DNA of 64,000 nucleotides from Cyclobacterium qasimii M12-11B (GCF_000427295.1 NZ_ATNM01000139.1:46968-110967); one strand, 5' to 3'; shown: positions 39,729-50,020, numbered from the stretch's first letter. Translations and numbers: made by a program. The notes: generated by a model from the sequence alone, not told the origin.

Positions 39729-40519
39729 ATGAAAAACAAAGTAACATTACCCCTAGTATTTTTTTACTTATTTTGTCTTCAAGTTTATCTTTTGGCCAAA
39801 TAGATGTCGATATAACACACATTAAGAGCGGTGAAACGATTTCATTTAGTGATATCTATGACACCTACGATTTGGACAAAGAACTTCCGACCATGATCAT
39901 AACATGGAGCGGAGAATGGTGTTACCCTTGTATTAGTTTAATCAACCGTTATACCGATTGTGACTTGTCAATGATGAACCTAATTACCATCAATGTTGAC
40001 AATGAAGAAAACCGAGAGGATGTATTGGATGAAGGACATCACCTCGACTGGGACAAGGCCTTAAACTTTCATGCAAATATTAACGAGGACGGAAAAGGTT
40101 TTGACAATGTATTCAATGTTACCTCCGCCCCCTTAGTGCTGTATTTAGTTGACGGAATGATCTCAGACGCAGTGGTGAGCTACTCCCTTTACCCCTATCG
40201 ACTGATACAGACAGAACGTATTAATGACATCAACTTTGTATGGAATAGCTCACGGGATTTAAACTCATTGGCATGGTCTCATTACAAAAACGAAGACGAT
40301 GAAAACGAACTGGCAGAAGCAATAGAATGGGTAACTCGCTCTATTGACCTGGACCAAACCTATTCCAATACTGACACCTACGCTGCATTACTTTTTAAAA
40401 CAGGAGAATACACAAAATCATTAAAAGTAGCCAAAGAGGCCATAGAAATTGCCAAAGAAAATGATGATGATTACAGTACTACAACAGATTTAATCAATTC
40501 TGTTATTGAAAAACTATAG
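39729..40519 (+). pseudogene. Exported thioredoxin-fold protein with TPR-like tail, 1-base frameshift in signal peptide
   Basis: Starting at ATG 39729, the first frame reads MKNKVTLPLVFF and then ends early at a stop. Adding one T to the T7 run (39759-39765) continues LLILSSSLSFGQIDVD, making a textbook signal peptide and a protein of 263 residues. The body is thioredoxin-like with the redox pair CYPC in WCYPCISL (near residues 61-68 of the joined protein) and a cis-proline-like SAPLVLY. A C-terminal helical stretch resembles TPRs. It may reduce or shuffle disulfides in the periplasm. Without the correction the open frame begins at 39773. Either a sequencing error or a broken gene. Confidence 0.8.
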
Positions 40520-40531
40520 GGAATACTGCTA

Positions 40532-40571
40532 ATTTTTGGGCTGTGACAGGCATCAGTCACAGCCCAAATTT
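40532..40571 (+). terminator. Terminator of the thioredoxin-fold gene
   Basis: TTTGGGCTGTGAC pairs perfectly with GTCACAGCCCAAA around an 8-base loop. The stem is long and GC-rich at its centre, with flanking T and A tracts, 13-50 bases after the stop codon. Confidence 0.85.
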
Positions 40572-40768
40572 CACCTTTCCTCAGTAAAATAATATTTTTA
40601 TATCATACCATTCGTCAGTACATTTAACTGCAAAAATGATAGCTCAAAAGGATTAGCTTTCTAAAGGACGACTATTACCAAACCAACTAATTATTCTTAT
40701 CTTAGCGAAAACATTAATAGATAATAAACCTAAACATAGCCGGCTATAAATTCAGCGGGAAAATTATC

Positions 40769-43700
40769 ATGAAATCAATAGCTTTCATAGATACTGAGAT
40801 AGAAGTAAAAACCCAAAAGGTGCTGGACTTAGGTAGTATTAAAAGCAATGGGGAGATATATCATTCTCCTTCAATGTCTGAGTTTGTAGCATTCATTTAT
40901 GATTCTCAATTTATTTGTGGTCATAATATTATCAATCATGATTTAAAATACATCCTTAGAGGACTAACAGAAGTCAATTTTGACCTTGCAAACGTTATAG
41001 ACACCCTGTATCTTTCCCCTCTGCTTTTTCCTAAAAAACCTTATCATGCTTTACTAAAAGATGATAAACTACAAACAGATGAAAGAAACAATCCATTAAA
41101 CGATGCCATAAAAGCAAAGGACTTATTTTTTGATGAAATTTCAGCTTTTCAACAGACCGACAAATCCTTACAGAAAATTTATTATCAATTACTATGGGAT
41201 AAATTGGAATTTAAGGCCTTTTTCAACTTCCTTGGATTAGAAAATACACAAGATGCGATCGAATACTTAATTCGTGAAAAATTCCAAAATCAGATTTGCG
41301 AAAACATAAACCTGGCAAAACTAATTGAACATTCACCTATAGAACTATCCTATTGTTTGGCATTAATAAATACCAAAAATCGGCTTTCGATAACTCCTCC
41401 ATGGGTATTAAGAAATTACCCTGATGTGGAACGAATCATGTATTTGTTAAAAAACAATGCCTGTATACCTGGTTGTGCGTATTGTAACCAAGCATTGAAT
41501 ATTCATTGGGGGTTGAAAAGATTTTTTGGATTTGACGCTTACAGAACTTATGGAAATGAACCATTGCAAGAAAATGCTGTAAAAGCCGCAATTTACAATA
41601 AGTCAATTCTAGCGGTTTTCCCTACCGGAGGAGGTAAATCCATTACCTTTCAAGTTCCTGCCTTAATGGCCGGAGAAAATGTAAAGGGGTTAACAGTTGT
41701 GATTTCGCCATTGCAATCCTTAATGAAAGATCAGGTGGATAACCTGGAAAGAAGTGCCATAACGGATGCAGTCACTATTAATGGGTTGTTAGATCCCATA
41801 GAAAGGGCAAAGTCATTTGAAAGAGTTCAAAATGGAGCCGCTTCCATTCTATATATTTCCCCAGAATCACTACGATCAAAATCAATTGAACATCTACTTT
41901 TGGGAAGAAATATCATACGATTTGTAATTGATGAAGCACATTGTTTCTCCTCATGGGGCCAGGATTTCAGGGTTGATTATTTATACATCGGGGATTTTAT
42001 TCATTCTTTACAATTGAAAAAAAACAGGAATGAGGGAATACCCGTCTCCTGTTTTACAGCAACAGCAAAACAAAAAGTCATTGAAGATATTTGTGATTAT
42101 TTTCGAGAAAAGCTCTCCCTTGATTTGGAGATTTTTAGTTCAAATACTTCAAGAACAAACTTGCATTATAAAGTCTACCCTAAAGATGATGAAGAGCAAA
42201 AGTACAATACTGTTAGGAATTTAATTGAGGAAAAAAACTGCCCAACAATCATATATGTATCAAGAACCTATAAGGCTTACAAGTTAGCTGAACGCTTATC
42301 CGATGATGGTTTTCTGGCCAAACCCTACCATGGAAAGATGGAAAAGCAAGAGAAGTCCGAAAATCAAGACGCTTTTATCAATGGAACGATCCAAATAATG
42401 GTAGCGACATCTGCATTTGGAATGGGTGTAGACAAAAAAGATGTTGGTTTGGTAGTCCACTACGAGATTTCAGATTCTCTTGAAAACTACGTTCAGGAGG
42501 CAGGCCGGGCAGGTAGGGATGAAAATATATCGGCAGACTGCTTTGTATTATTCAATGAGGAAGATCTTAGTAAACACTTTATATTACTCAATCAGACCAA
42601 ATTAAGTATTAAAGAAATTCAACAGGTTTGGAAAGCAGTAAAACACATCACCCGTTTTCGCTCCTCGGTATCTAATTCTGCATTGGAAATAGCTCGTAAA
42701 GCTGGTTGGAATGACAATATTGATCAAATTGAATCAAGAGTCAAAACAGCCATTTCAGCATTGGAAGAAGCTGGCTACTTGAAAAGAGGGCAAAATATGC
42801 CTAGAATTTTTGCCAATAGTATATTATCGAAAAATGCACAGGAAGCCATTGATAAAATTAACGCTTCGGAAAAATTTCAGGATAAACAAAAACAACATGG
42901 CGTTAGAATAATAAAAAAGCTTTTTTCCAGCAAAAGCAAAAGTCACTCAAACAATGAAGAAGCAGAATCACGGGTAGATTACATCTCTGACCACCTCGGG
43001 ATTGTTAAGGAAGAGGTCATTAATATTATCCGCCTCTTTCGCGAAGAAAATATTTTGGCTGATGCCAAAGATTTAACTGCTTTTATAAAAAATGGGGAAA
43101 ACAAAAACAGGTCACTTGCCATAGTTGAAGCCTATGGGAAAATTGAAAATTTCCTGCTATCAATCTTCCAGGAAGAAGAAAAATCATTTCAAATTAAAGA
43201 ATTGAATGAAGAAGCGGAAGAAATCGGCTGTGAGGAAGTAAACCCCCATAAGATTAAGACAATTATTAATTTCTGGGCAATCAAAAATTGGATCAAGCGG
43301 AAAATGCAAGGCTATTCTAAAACGCACTTGGCCGTTGTCTGTATTCAGCCGAAGGAAAACCTTAAAGTGAAATTAAAAAAGCGACATGAACTGGCTATTT
43401 TTCTTGTAGATTTTCTCTATTCCAAAAGCTTCGCCAAAACCTCGAATGAGGTACAGTTCAAAGAGCAAGTACTGATTGAATTTTCGGTCCATGAACTTAA
43501 AAAAGCCTACGAAGATTCTTCTCTGCTATTTAAGCTCGATATTACAACTGAAGACATCGAGGACACGCTTTTTTATTTATCGAGAATTGAAGCAATAAAA
43601 ATTGAAGGTGGATTTTTAGTCGTTTATAACTCATTGACCATTGAGAGAATTGAACAAGACAATAAAATCCGGTACAAGGTCGAAGATTATCAGAAATTGA

Positions 43701-45625
43701 ATCAATTCTATGAAAACAAGGTGCAACAAATCCATATCGTAGGAGAATATGCCAAAAGAATGATCAGCGATTACAAGGAAGCCTTACAATTTGTAGAAGA
43801 TTATTTTCAATTGAACTATAGTGTTTTTTTGAATAAATACTTCAAAGGAAGTAGACAGAATGAAATCAAAAGAAACATCACACCAACTAAATTCAGGCAA
43901 CTTTTTGGTGAGCTTTCACCTCGGCAATTAAAAATCATAAAAGACAATCAATCAAAAAACATAGTGGTTGCCGCAGGCCCGGGGAGTGGTAAAACAAGGG
44001 TACTGGTTCATAAATTGGCATCCTTACTTCTTATGGAAGATGTGAAACATGAACAATTGCTAATGGTTACCTTTTCTAGAGCAGCAGCTTCGGAATTCAA
44101 ACAAAGGCTATTGAAACTAATTGGAAATGCTGCTAATTTCATCGAGATCAAAACCTTCCATTCTTACTGTTTTGACTTGCTTGGGAAAATTGGAAACTTA
44201 GACAAGTCTTTGGACATCATCAAAAAAACAGTTGAAAAAATAGCTAGTGGAGAAGTAGAGGCCAACCGAATTACAAAGACCGTTTTGGTAATAGATGAAG
44301 CCCAAGACATGGATGCGGATGAATTTGCCTTGGTGAATGCTTTAATGGAAAGAAATGAGGACATGAGAGTAATTGCTGTTGGCGATGACGACCAAAACAT
44401 ATTTGAATTTAGAGGTGCCGATTCCAAATACTTGCAGCAATTTATAAATGAAAAACAAGCGATTAAATATGAACTGACAGCGAATTACAGAAGCCAAAGC
44501 AACCTGGTCGAGTTCACCAATCAATTCATTGAAAACCTTCCAAATCGATTAAAAAGCAGTCAAATAAAAGCAGTCTCTCCTGAAAATGGGAGAATACGAC
44601 TAGTGAAACACCAAGGGCAGCATCTGATTTCTCCTTTAGTGGATGACATCAGTAGCACAGAACTACAAGGAACTACTTGTGTATTGACCCGGTCAAATGA
44701 TGAAGCTTTGCAAATCACTGGCTTGTTGCTTAAGAATAATATTCCCGCCAAATTAATCCAGAGCAATGATGGTTTTAATTTATACAATCTGGTGGAAGTT
44801 CGTTTCTTTTTGAATCAATTGGATTTAGACGACGATATTTTCGTGATTAATGAAGACGTTTGGAAGGAAGCCAAACGGGCTTTATGGAGAAAATATCAGG
44901 GGAGTTCAAAGATTGAAATTTGCATTAACCTTATTAAGGAATTTGAAGCATCCAACCCCAAAAGAAAATACAAAACTGATCTCATCCTCTTTATTCGTGA
45001 ATCTAAGCTAGAAGATTTCATTACTGGAAAAGGAGACACTATTTTGGTTTCGACCATACATAAAGCAAAAGGCAAAGAATTTGACAATGTCTTTTTACTC
45101 CTACAAAACCTTAATCACCTGACAACCGAGGACATAAGGCTTTTGTATGTTGCCATGACAAGGGCTAAAAAGAATCTGGTTATCCATTTAATAGGGGATT
45201 TCCTGGATAAAATCATTGTAGATGATTTGTTGAAAATAGAAGACCATGAGCTTTGGCCTGAACCAGCTATTATGGTGATGCAGCTAAGCTATAAAGACGT
45301 ATGGTTAAGTTTCTTTAAGTCCACTCAATATAGGACTTCTGAATTAAAAAGTGGGGATGAACTACAAACTAACGATGGAGCCTGCTTTGATAAAGAAGGA
45401 GATCCCATATTGAAGTTTTCAAAGAAATTCCGTAGCCAAATGGATGGATTGGAAAAGCGGGGTTACCAACTTTCCTCAGTTAAAGTGAACTTTGTCGTAA
45501 ATTGGAAAGATGAAGAAACTGAAAAGGAATTCAAGGTTGTCTTGCCTGAATTGCATTTTAAAAGAACTAGCCCACAGACTATAATTGAACCCGACTTAGG
45601 AAATAACCCTTCTATAGCCTATTGA
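40769..45625 (+). CDS. Exonuclease-RecQ-UvrD triple fusion helicase
   Basis: A 1618-residue protein with three DNA-processing modules. Residues 1-125 look like a DEDD 3'-5' exonuclease: D8-T-E10, D58 in GHNIINHDL and D112 in NNPLNDAIKAKD. The RecQ helicase follows with PTGGGKS (285-291), DEAH (388-391) and QEAGRAGRDE (from 576), after a C-x4-C-x2-C segment (CIPGCAYC) near residue 231. A winged-helix-like and linker region precedes a UvrD/PcrA-type SF1 helicase with AAGPGSGKT (from 1068), DEAQD (from 1176) and LLYVAMTRAKK (from 1458). All catalytic motifs appear intact. The combination would resect and unwind DNA. It may act in repair or in defence against foreign DNA; the sequence does not decide. 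Confidence 0.93.
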   Translation: MKSIAFIDTEIEVKTQKVLDLGSIKSNGEIYHSPSMSEFVAFIYDSQFICGHNIINHDLKYILRGLTEVNFDLANVIDTLYLSPLLFPKKPYHALLKDDKLQTDERNNPLNDAIKAKDLFFDEISAFQQTDKSLQKIYYQLLWDKLEFKAFFNFLGLENTQDAIEYLIREKFQNQICENINLAKLIEHSPIELSYCLALINTKNRLSITPPWVLRNYPDVERIMYLLKNNACIPGCAYCNQALNIHWGLKRFFGFDAYRTYGNEPLQENAVKAAIYNKSILAVFPTGGGKSITFQVPALMAGENVKGLTVVISPLQSLMKDQVDNLERSAITDAVTINGLLDPIERAKSFERVQNGAASILYISPESLRSKSIEHLLLGRNIIRFVIDEAHCFSSWGQDFRVDYLYIGDFIHSLQLKKNRNEGIPVSCFTATAKQKVIEDICDYFREKLSLDLEIFSSNTSRTNLHYKVYPKDDEEQKYNTVRNLIEEKNCPTIIYVSRTYKAYKLAERLSDDGFLAKPYHGKMEKQEKSENQDAFINGTIQIMVATSAFGMGVDKKDVGLVVHYEISDSLENYVQEAGRAGRDENISADCFVLFNEEDLSKHFILLNQTKLSIKEIQQVWKAVKHITRFRSSVSNSALEIARKAGWNDNIDQIESRVKTAISALEEAGYLKRGQNMPRIFANSILSKNAQEAIDKINASEKFQDKQKQHGVRIIKKLFSSKSKSHSNNEEAESRVDYISDHLGIVKEEVINIIRLFREENILADAKDLTAFIKNGENKNRSLAIVEAYGKIENFLLSIFQEEEKSFQIKELNEEAEEIGCEEVNPHKIKTIINFWAIKNWIKRKMQGYSKTHLAVVCIQPKENLKVKLKKRHELAIFLVDFLYSKSFAKTSNEVQFKEQVLIEFSVHELKKAYEDSSLLFKLDITTEDIEDTLFYLSRIEAIKIEGGFLVVYNSLTIERIEQDNKIRYKVEDYQKLNQFYENKVQQIHIVGEYAKRMISDYKEALQFVEDYFQLNYSVFLNKYFKGSRQNEIKRNITPTKFRQLFGELSPRQLKIIKDNQSKNIVVAAGPGSGKTRVLVHKLASLLLMEDVKHEQLLMVTFSRAAASEFKQRLLKLIGNAANFIEIKTFHSYCFDLLGKIGNLDKSLDIIKKTVEKIASGEVEANRITKTVLVIDEAQDMDADEFALVNALMERNEDMRVIAVGDDDQNIFEFRGADSKYLQQFINEKQAIKYELTANYRSQSNLVEFTNQFIENLPNRLKSSQIKAVSPENGRIRLVKHQGQHLISPLVDDISSTELQGTTCVLTRSNDEALQITGLLLKNNIPAKLIQSNDGFNLYNLVEVRFFLNQLDLDDDIFVINEDVWKEAKRALWRKYQGSSKIEICINLIKEFEASNPKRKYKTDLILFIRESKLEDFITGKGDTILVSTIHKAKGKEFDNVFLLLQNLNHLTTEDIRLLYVAMTRAKKNLVIHLIGDFLDKIIVDDLLKIEDHELWPEPAIMVMQLSYKDVWLSFFKSTQYRTSELKSGDELQTNDGACFDKEGDPILKFSKKFRSQMDGLEKRGYQLSSVKVNFVVNWKDEETEKEFKVVLPELHFKRTSPQTIIEPDLGNNPSIAY

Positions 45626-45714
45626 CATACCTGAATGCATCACATGGCCAGGGTAATTACTCAAACAATTAATTTCTTTATATATTTTGATGCATTCAAA
45701 CAATCCTTAAGTCA

Positions 45715-46881
45715 TTGAAAATCAATAAATCCAAACCCCTATTCCTCGCATTTATTTTATTGGTTTTCTTCCAAAGCCAAGCCCAGCAGTTGAATCCTAA
45801 GGCCGGGTCCTTATTGATTATGGGAGGAGATTGCACCAATGATTATTTTTTAACACAATTTTCAGGATTAGCAGGTGGACTTGAAAGTAAGATTGTAATT
45901 ATCCCTACAGCCATGGAGGACAACCTGCTCGACTCTGAATTTGACCTCAACAGGATTAAAAAGCCTTTCGTGGATCATGGCTTTAAAAACATATCGATCG
46001 TACACACCCGAAGCCGCGAAATCGCCAATGGGGATTCTTTAAATGCCATCCTTCTTGAAGCGGATGGGGTTTGGATGACTGGAGGTAGACAATGGAGATT
46101 GGCCAAAACCTACAAGGACACTCAAGTCGTCACCTCCCTAAAAACGATTTACAATGCAGGGAAAATCATCGCGGGAACCTCTGCCGGGGCATCTATCATG
46201 GGCTCCCTACTTGTCAGGGGAGATTCGGTAGACCACACTTTGATGATTGGAGATTATCCTGATGGTTTTGGCCTGGTAGAACACATTGCCATTGATCAAC
46301 ACCATCTCGCAAGAAACAGGCAGTTTGACATGTTTGAAATCAAAAGAAGGTTTCCTGAGCTCCTTGGGATTGGCATCGAAGAAAACACAGGGGTAATTGT
46401 TAATCAGGACCATTTTAAGGTTGTTGGAGCGGGGTATGTCAGTATCTACGATGGCACGCGGTGGTCAGCAGAACGGGATACGATTTACAAACTTTCACCA
46501 GATGTAGAACAGTTTTATTTGTTGACCGCTAACCTCGAGTATGACCTACAAAAACGAAAGGTAATCTTCCCTGAAGACCGCTTAGAAGGCAGCATCAATG
46601 CTCCGCTACCATTGACACTGGAAGGAACCTACCAGCAAGCCGAAGGGCTTGAGATTGGGAATGACATTCAAATAAAGGTGACAATAGAAGGCGGTAAATG
46701 CTATTTTGAACAATCATGGAATGGCACCTCCTATGAGGTCAAATACGATCATGCCCTGACCTTTTTCAGACCCAATACCAATGCGGTATTCTATTTTGAA
46801 AAAGACAAATTCGGATCCATCGATCGTTTCAATTATTACCAGCATGGAAGTACCACATGGAGAAAATTAGACGAAAGCTAA
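45715..46881 (+). CDS. Cyanophycinase-like peptidase S51 family protein
   Basis: A 388-residue exported serine peptidase of family S51. The start codon is TTG at 45715, and the first 24 residues form a signal peptide ending SQAQ. Family motifs are LLIMGGDCTNDYF (residues 33-45) and the nucleophile elbow GTSAGAS with S156. Cyanophycinases split the storage polymer cyanophycin (multi-L-arginyl-poly-aspartate) into dipeptides. No cyanophycin synthetase lies nearby, so it may scavenge external polymer or cleave another beta-linked Asp peptide. A C-terminal extension of about 100 residues looks beta-rich. Confidence 0.9.
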   Translation: MKINKSKPLFLAFILLVFFQSQAQQLNPKAGSLLIMGGDCTNDYFLTQFSGLAGGLESKIVIIPTAMEDNLLDSEFDLNRIKKPFVDHGFKNISIVHTRSREIANGDSLNAILLEADGVWMTGGRQWRLAKTYKDTQVVTSLKTIYNAGKIIAGTSAGASIMGSLLVRGDSVDHTLMIGDYPDGFGLVEHIAIDQHHLARNRQFDMFEIKRRFPELLGIGIEENTGVIVNQDHFKVVGAGYVSIYDGTRWSAERDTIYKLSPDVEQFYLLTANLEYDLQKRKVIFPEDRLEGSINAPLPLTLEGTYQQAEGLEIGNDIQIKVTIEGGKCYFEQSWNGTSYEVKYDHALTFFRPNTNAVFYFEKDKFGSIDRFNYYQHGSTTWRKLDES

Positions 46882-46891
46882 AAGAAAACCC

Positions 46892-48069
46892 TTATTCCAG
46901 CTTCCCAAACATAATTCGCTCTTTGCGACTGGATGAAAAGTCGCCCTGTGTTGTGATAAGCCAGATACTATTGTCGTGTTTAGCAAAGCTTGGATACTGA
47001 AAAGATTTAGTGGTCCTGAAGCTGTATTTGCGCTCCCATTCCTTCCCGTCACGAGAAACATCAATATTAAATACGCTACGAGAAACGCCATCCACTTGGC
47101 TTGCTTCCTGCCAGCCTAAGTAATAGATTCCATCAAAATAATCAAATGTTGGCTTTGAGCTTGTCCCATTGGGGATAGAAGGAATTGGTTGACCAACGGT
47201 CCAGTCATGAGCGTCTTTGCTATAGCTGATGTAGTAATTCCTGTCTCCCTCATCCCTACGACAAATGGCCATCCATCTGCCATCAGGAAGGCGATTGACA
47301 GAAGATTCAGACAAATTCGCCGATTGGGGTTCATTGAAATGACCTAGCACTTCAAAAGTATCCAGTTTTTTATTTGCCACAGCCAAGGCATTTTGCTTCC
47401 CGGGGAAGTTGTTCAAGGCAATATAGGTTTTCCCGTCAAATTCTTTGAAGGAATCAAAAAGATAGGCACCGTATCCAACCGGCTTTTTATTAAAGCCATG
47501 GGCTTGGGCATCCCTATAAAAGTTTTCAGTGGTAAAATCCAGTTTACCGGCGGCTGTTTTAATTTTACTTTGTAAATCTTCTTCGAAAAGCTTCCTGAGC
47601 GCAAATTATAGTCTATGTACCAAACCTGTGAATGAGCGTTTTCTCCTGATAGTTCGCTAACAAAGTAAATGCGAAGCGTTTTCTTATCCTTCTGAATGAT
47701 CCGCGGTATCCAGCATTGCCCTTTTGGAAGGGTAACATTCTCAAAACTTTGTTCACTGCGTGCAAAAGGGATAATCTTCTCTGTTTCTAAAGTCTTTAAA
47801 TTAACAATAGACATGGCAGAATAAATAAAGTCCCAATTACCACTCTCGCCAGGTTGCAGGTCATTGACCTCAGCCACTATATAAGCGTAGTCATCCACCA
47901 AGACAAATTCAGCATCATGCGCTCCTTTGACTTCAGGGGCAGTAACCTTCACCAATCGCTCAAGCACTTTATTTCCTTGGGCAACAGGGTCCCAATTCTC
48001 CGGTAAAATTTGCTGGGCATTTAATGAAAATGAACTAAAAACGGCAAGCAATAATAAAAAACTTCTCAT
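46892..48069 (-). pseudogene. Secreted beta-propeller hypothetical protein with 1-base frameshift
   Basis: Two frames join into a protein of 392 residues. The first starts at ATG 48069 with a signal peptide (MRSFLLLLAVFSSFSLNAQQ) and turns to nonsense after residue 155. Inserting one A near 47563-47566 gives KVKIKTAAGKLDFTTENFYR and runs on into NNFPGKQNALAVANKKLDTF. The body has repeated bladed segments (SSVNRLPDGRWMAICRRDEG; STKPTFDYFDGIYYLGWQ), probably a propeller of the BNR/glycosidase type. No named family is certain. Convergent with the cyanophycinase-like gene. Confidence 0.75.
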
Positions 48070-48329
48070 GGGTAAATATTTGGGTTTTGTAAACTGACCT
48101 AGGTAGTTCAATATTAATTAATATTCCTTACTAAAACAGCCCCTTTCTTTACTTGCCCGCTAAGTATTGCTTATATAGCGCAATTAATAAATCGGTACTC
48201 ATCTTTATTCCCGAAAAGAAGATTTATAATCCTTAAGACAATATTGCTCATCACTAACACAAGTCCCGATGGCTTAGGAACACAATAAAGCCAAGCCTTT
48301 ATTCATGTACTTGTTTGGTTAATGTTTTA

Positions 48330-48617
48330 TTAGAATTGTAAGTTAAATTTCAATTTTGCCCCCAAAGCATTTAGAATTCTCATTACCGTTTCAAAAGTCA
48401 CATTTCCGGTACTGTTTTCTAATCTTGAAATTTGAGCTTTTTTAACGCCAACCAATTCCCCTAATTGTTCTTGTGTCAAATTTCTCTTTTTTCGGGCAGT
48501 TTTAATCATATCCCCTATTAGTTCAAGTTTAAGCTCAAATTCATATTCCTCTCTTTCCGGAGTTCCTTTTTCTCCAATCAAAAGGTCTTCTGCTTCTTCC
48601 AATTTGTAACTTTTCAT
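48330..48617 (-). CDS. XRE-family antitoxin (HigA-like)
   Basis: A 95-residue protein with a helix-turn-helix of the Cro/C1 type at about residues 34-86 (ARKKRNLTQEQLGELVGVKK then QISRLENSTGNVTFETVMRI). Its ATG overlaps the stop of the upstream toxin by four bases, so the pair is translationally coupled in the toxin-first order of HigBA. It should bind and neutralise the toxin and repress the operon. Confidence 0.9.
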   Translation of the reverse strand: MKSYKLEEAEDLLIGEKGTPEREEYEFELKLELIGDMIKTARKKRNLTQEQLGELVGVKKAQISRLENSTGNVTFETVMRILNALGAKLKFNLQF

Positions 48618-48955
48618 TGCTTTTTGCTCTTCAGATAATTTATTCTAATGTTTTCCGCTTTGTCTATCTCTTTTTTATCCACTTTGCTCGTTTTCTTAAT
48701 AATTCCATGTGTGGCAAAAACAAACGTTTCAGTTTTATCCTCTTTGTCCCAAAATGCCAATAACCTGTATTGTATTCCCGAATATAAAATCCGAAACTCC
48801 CAAATTTCATTGGTGAGTTTTTTAAAGAATTTTGGGTCAGAATGTTCTTCAGCTCTTCTTATGTTTTGTAATATTTTCTTCCTAACCTTTAAATCCTGTT
48901 TTTGGACAAATTCAAATGCTTCTTTTAAAAGCCTGGTTTCAAAGCGTTTCATCAA
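48614..48955 (-). CDS. HigB/RelE-type toxin (Gp49-like)
   Basis: A 113-residue toxin of the phage-derived Gp49-like/HigB family. The family core is WEFRILYSGIQYRLLAFWDK (near residues 48-67) and FVFATHGIIKKTSKVDKKEI (78-97). Such toxins cleave mRNA on the ribosome. It is followed immediately by its XRE antitoxin. It is the first gene of the minus-strand accessory region. Confidence 0.9.
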   Translation of the reverse strand: MMKRFETRLLKEAFEFVQKQDLKVRKKILQNIRRAEEHSDPKFFKKLTNEIWEFRILYSGIQYRLLAFWDKEDKTETFVFATHGIIKKTSKVDKKEIDKAENIRINYLKSKKQ

Positions 48956-49177
48956 TCATTTCTAAGTCCAATTACGAATCAAAGTTACAAAAAGTTTCGT
49001 TAATTGTAAACACTCATTTTATTTTCAAACGTTTGCTTGTCTAACTTCAATTTGCTCTTCAAGGCCCTCAAATTTAGTTTTAGCAATGAGGTAGGTGTTT
49101 GTTTATTTTAATCTATAAAAACATTAAATCTTAACGCTAATCTTAGGCTTCATTCAAAATCAAGATTGAGCAAAAAA

Positions 49178-49504
49178 CTACTTATTTTCAATTCTTTCTT
49201 TTGGTAACAATTCACGATACCATTTTTCTAATTTTTGATTTTTAAAAACAAATAAATAAAATTCGTCATTTTCAAAATGGTCCCTATAAGACAAAACTTC
49301 TATTTCGTTGTCGTCTTCTAATCGCTTTTCCGCAATTGTATAGTCAGTTCCTAATATCTGAGTCACCTGTTCTTTCGACATACCAAGTTCTAGCTTATTC
49401 ATCTCAGCACTTGTCATATGGGCTACCTGTAAAGAAGCACAGGAATGAAGGAATACCATTAGAAAAGCTGAAAGAATCCAATTTTTAAACTTTTTCAAAT
49501 ACAT
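49178..49504 (-). CDS. BamE/SmpA-like small lipoprotein
   Basis: A 108-residue lipoprotein with a signal peptide and lipobox ending FLHSC at residue 22. The BamE-type pattern LELGMSKEQVTQILG is at residues 38-52, followed by beta-rich residues to the end. BamE members help outer-membrane protein assembly, but many small lipoproteins share this fold without that role. It sits alone between repeat-filled gaps in the accessory region, which suggests a cassette rather than a core gene. Confidence 0.75.
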   Translation of the reverse strand: MYLKKFKNWILSAFLMVFLHSCASLQVAHMTSAEMNKLELGMSKEQVTQILGTDYTIAEKRLEDDNEIEVLSYRDHFENDEFYLFVFKNQKLEKWYRELLPKERIENK

Positions 49505-49602
49505 AATTATTTTTGAATATTGTTAATAGGATTGAGTGATTTAATTTTGATTATTTGTCCATAATCCAATCCCATATTTTGATTGTTATCCTACACTTTC
49601 CT

Positions 49603-49732
49603 ATAACGGCAAGTATATGATTTATTGGCGAATTTGAAACACAAATCCTTCAACTTCACCTCTATTTTTTTAATTGAAAAATCACTCCTATTTAGCACAT
49701 CTCCCGCCATAAACGATATACCCTGTTGAACG
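49603..49732. repeat. Imperfect palindrome, 130 bp, copy 1 (attC-like geometry)
   Basis: The left arm TAACGGCAAGTATATGATTT runs on to GGCG (49603-49630) and pairs imperfectly with the right arm, from CGCCATAAACGATATACCCT to the following TGTTGAACG (49705-49732), around a 74-base middle. A second element at 57402-57531 has the same total length, the same kind of arms and the same following linker sequence. It lies directly upstream of a minus-strand gene. Confidence 0.6.
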
Positions 49733-49750
49733 AGTCCTGCTAAGCCAGGA

Positions 49751-49893
49751 AGACAACAGTTATCCTCCTTTCATCCTTTATTACACATACCGTAATATTC
49801 AACATTTTAAGCTCTGAAAAATAGCAAACTATCATTGAAAAAGCCTGTGAAAATGTGGTTGGCTTAGATTTACATTCCCAAAAACTGCATAGG
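49751..49893. repeat. Repeat B, copy 1
   Basis: This 143-base segment shares long blocks with copies at 54551 and 57551: TTATCCTCC, then ATTACACATACCGT, then ATATTCAACATTTTA and GGCTTAGATTTACA. It lies directly beside the distal part of repeat A. Confidence 0.7.
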
Positions 49894-49894
49894 T

Positions 49895-49951
49895 GGAACA
49901 GTAAATTATTTAGGAAGGATTTACACCTACAGGATTACACCAGCTTTGTGG
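49895..49951. repeat. Repeat A, copy 1 (distal part only)
   Basis: GGAACAGTAAATTATTTAGG followed by AAGGATTTACACCTACAGG is nearly identical to the distal part of repeat A at 52621-52660. The proximal half found in the other copies is absent. Confidence 0.7.
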
Positions 49952-50020
49952 TCCACTAACGCTCAGTATAAGATGTCGTAGCTGACGGTAGGAAGCAATT
50001 CATTCTTAAGCAGTCTTTAT

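Larger units (their letters stand above)
49505..50020. repeat. Repeat-filled gap: 130-bp palindrome, repeat B copy 1, repeat A copy 1
   Basis: No gene. From left to right this 516-base gap holds the 130-bp imperfect palindrome (49603-49732), a linker beginning AGTCCTGCTAAG, repeat B copy 1 (49751-49893) and the distal part of repeat A (49895-49951). The same order, palindrome then linker then repeat B, recurs at 57402-57720. Confidence 0.7.
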
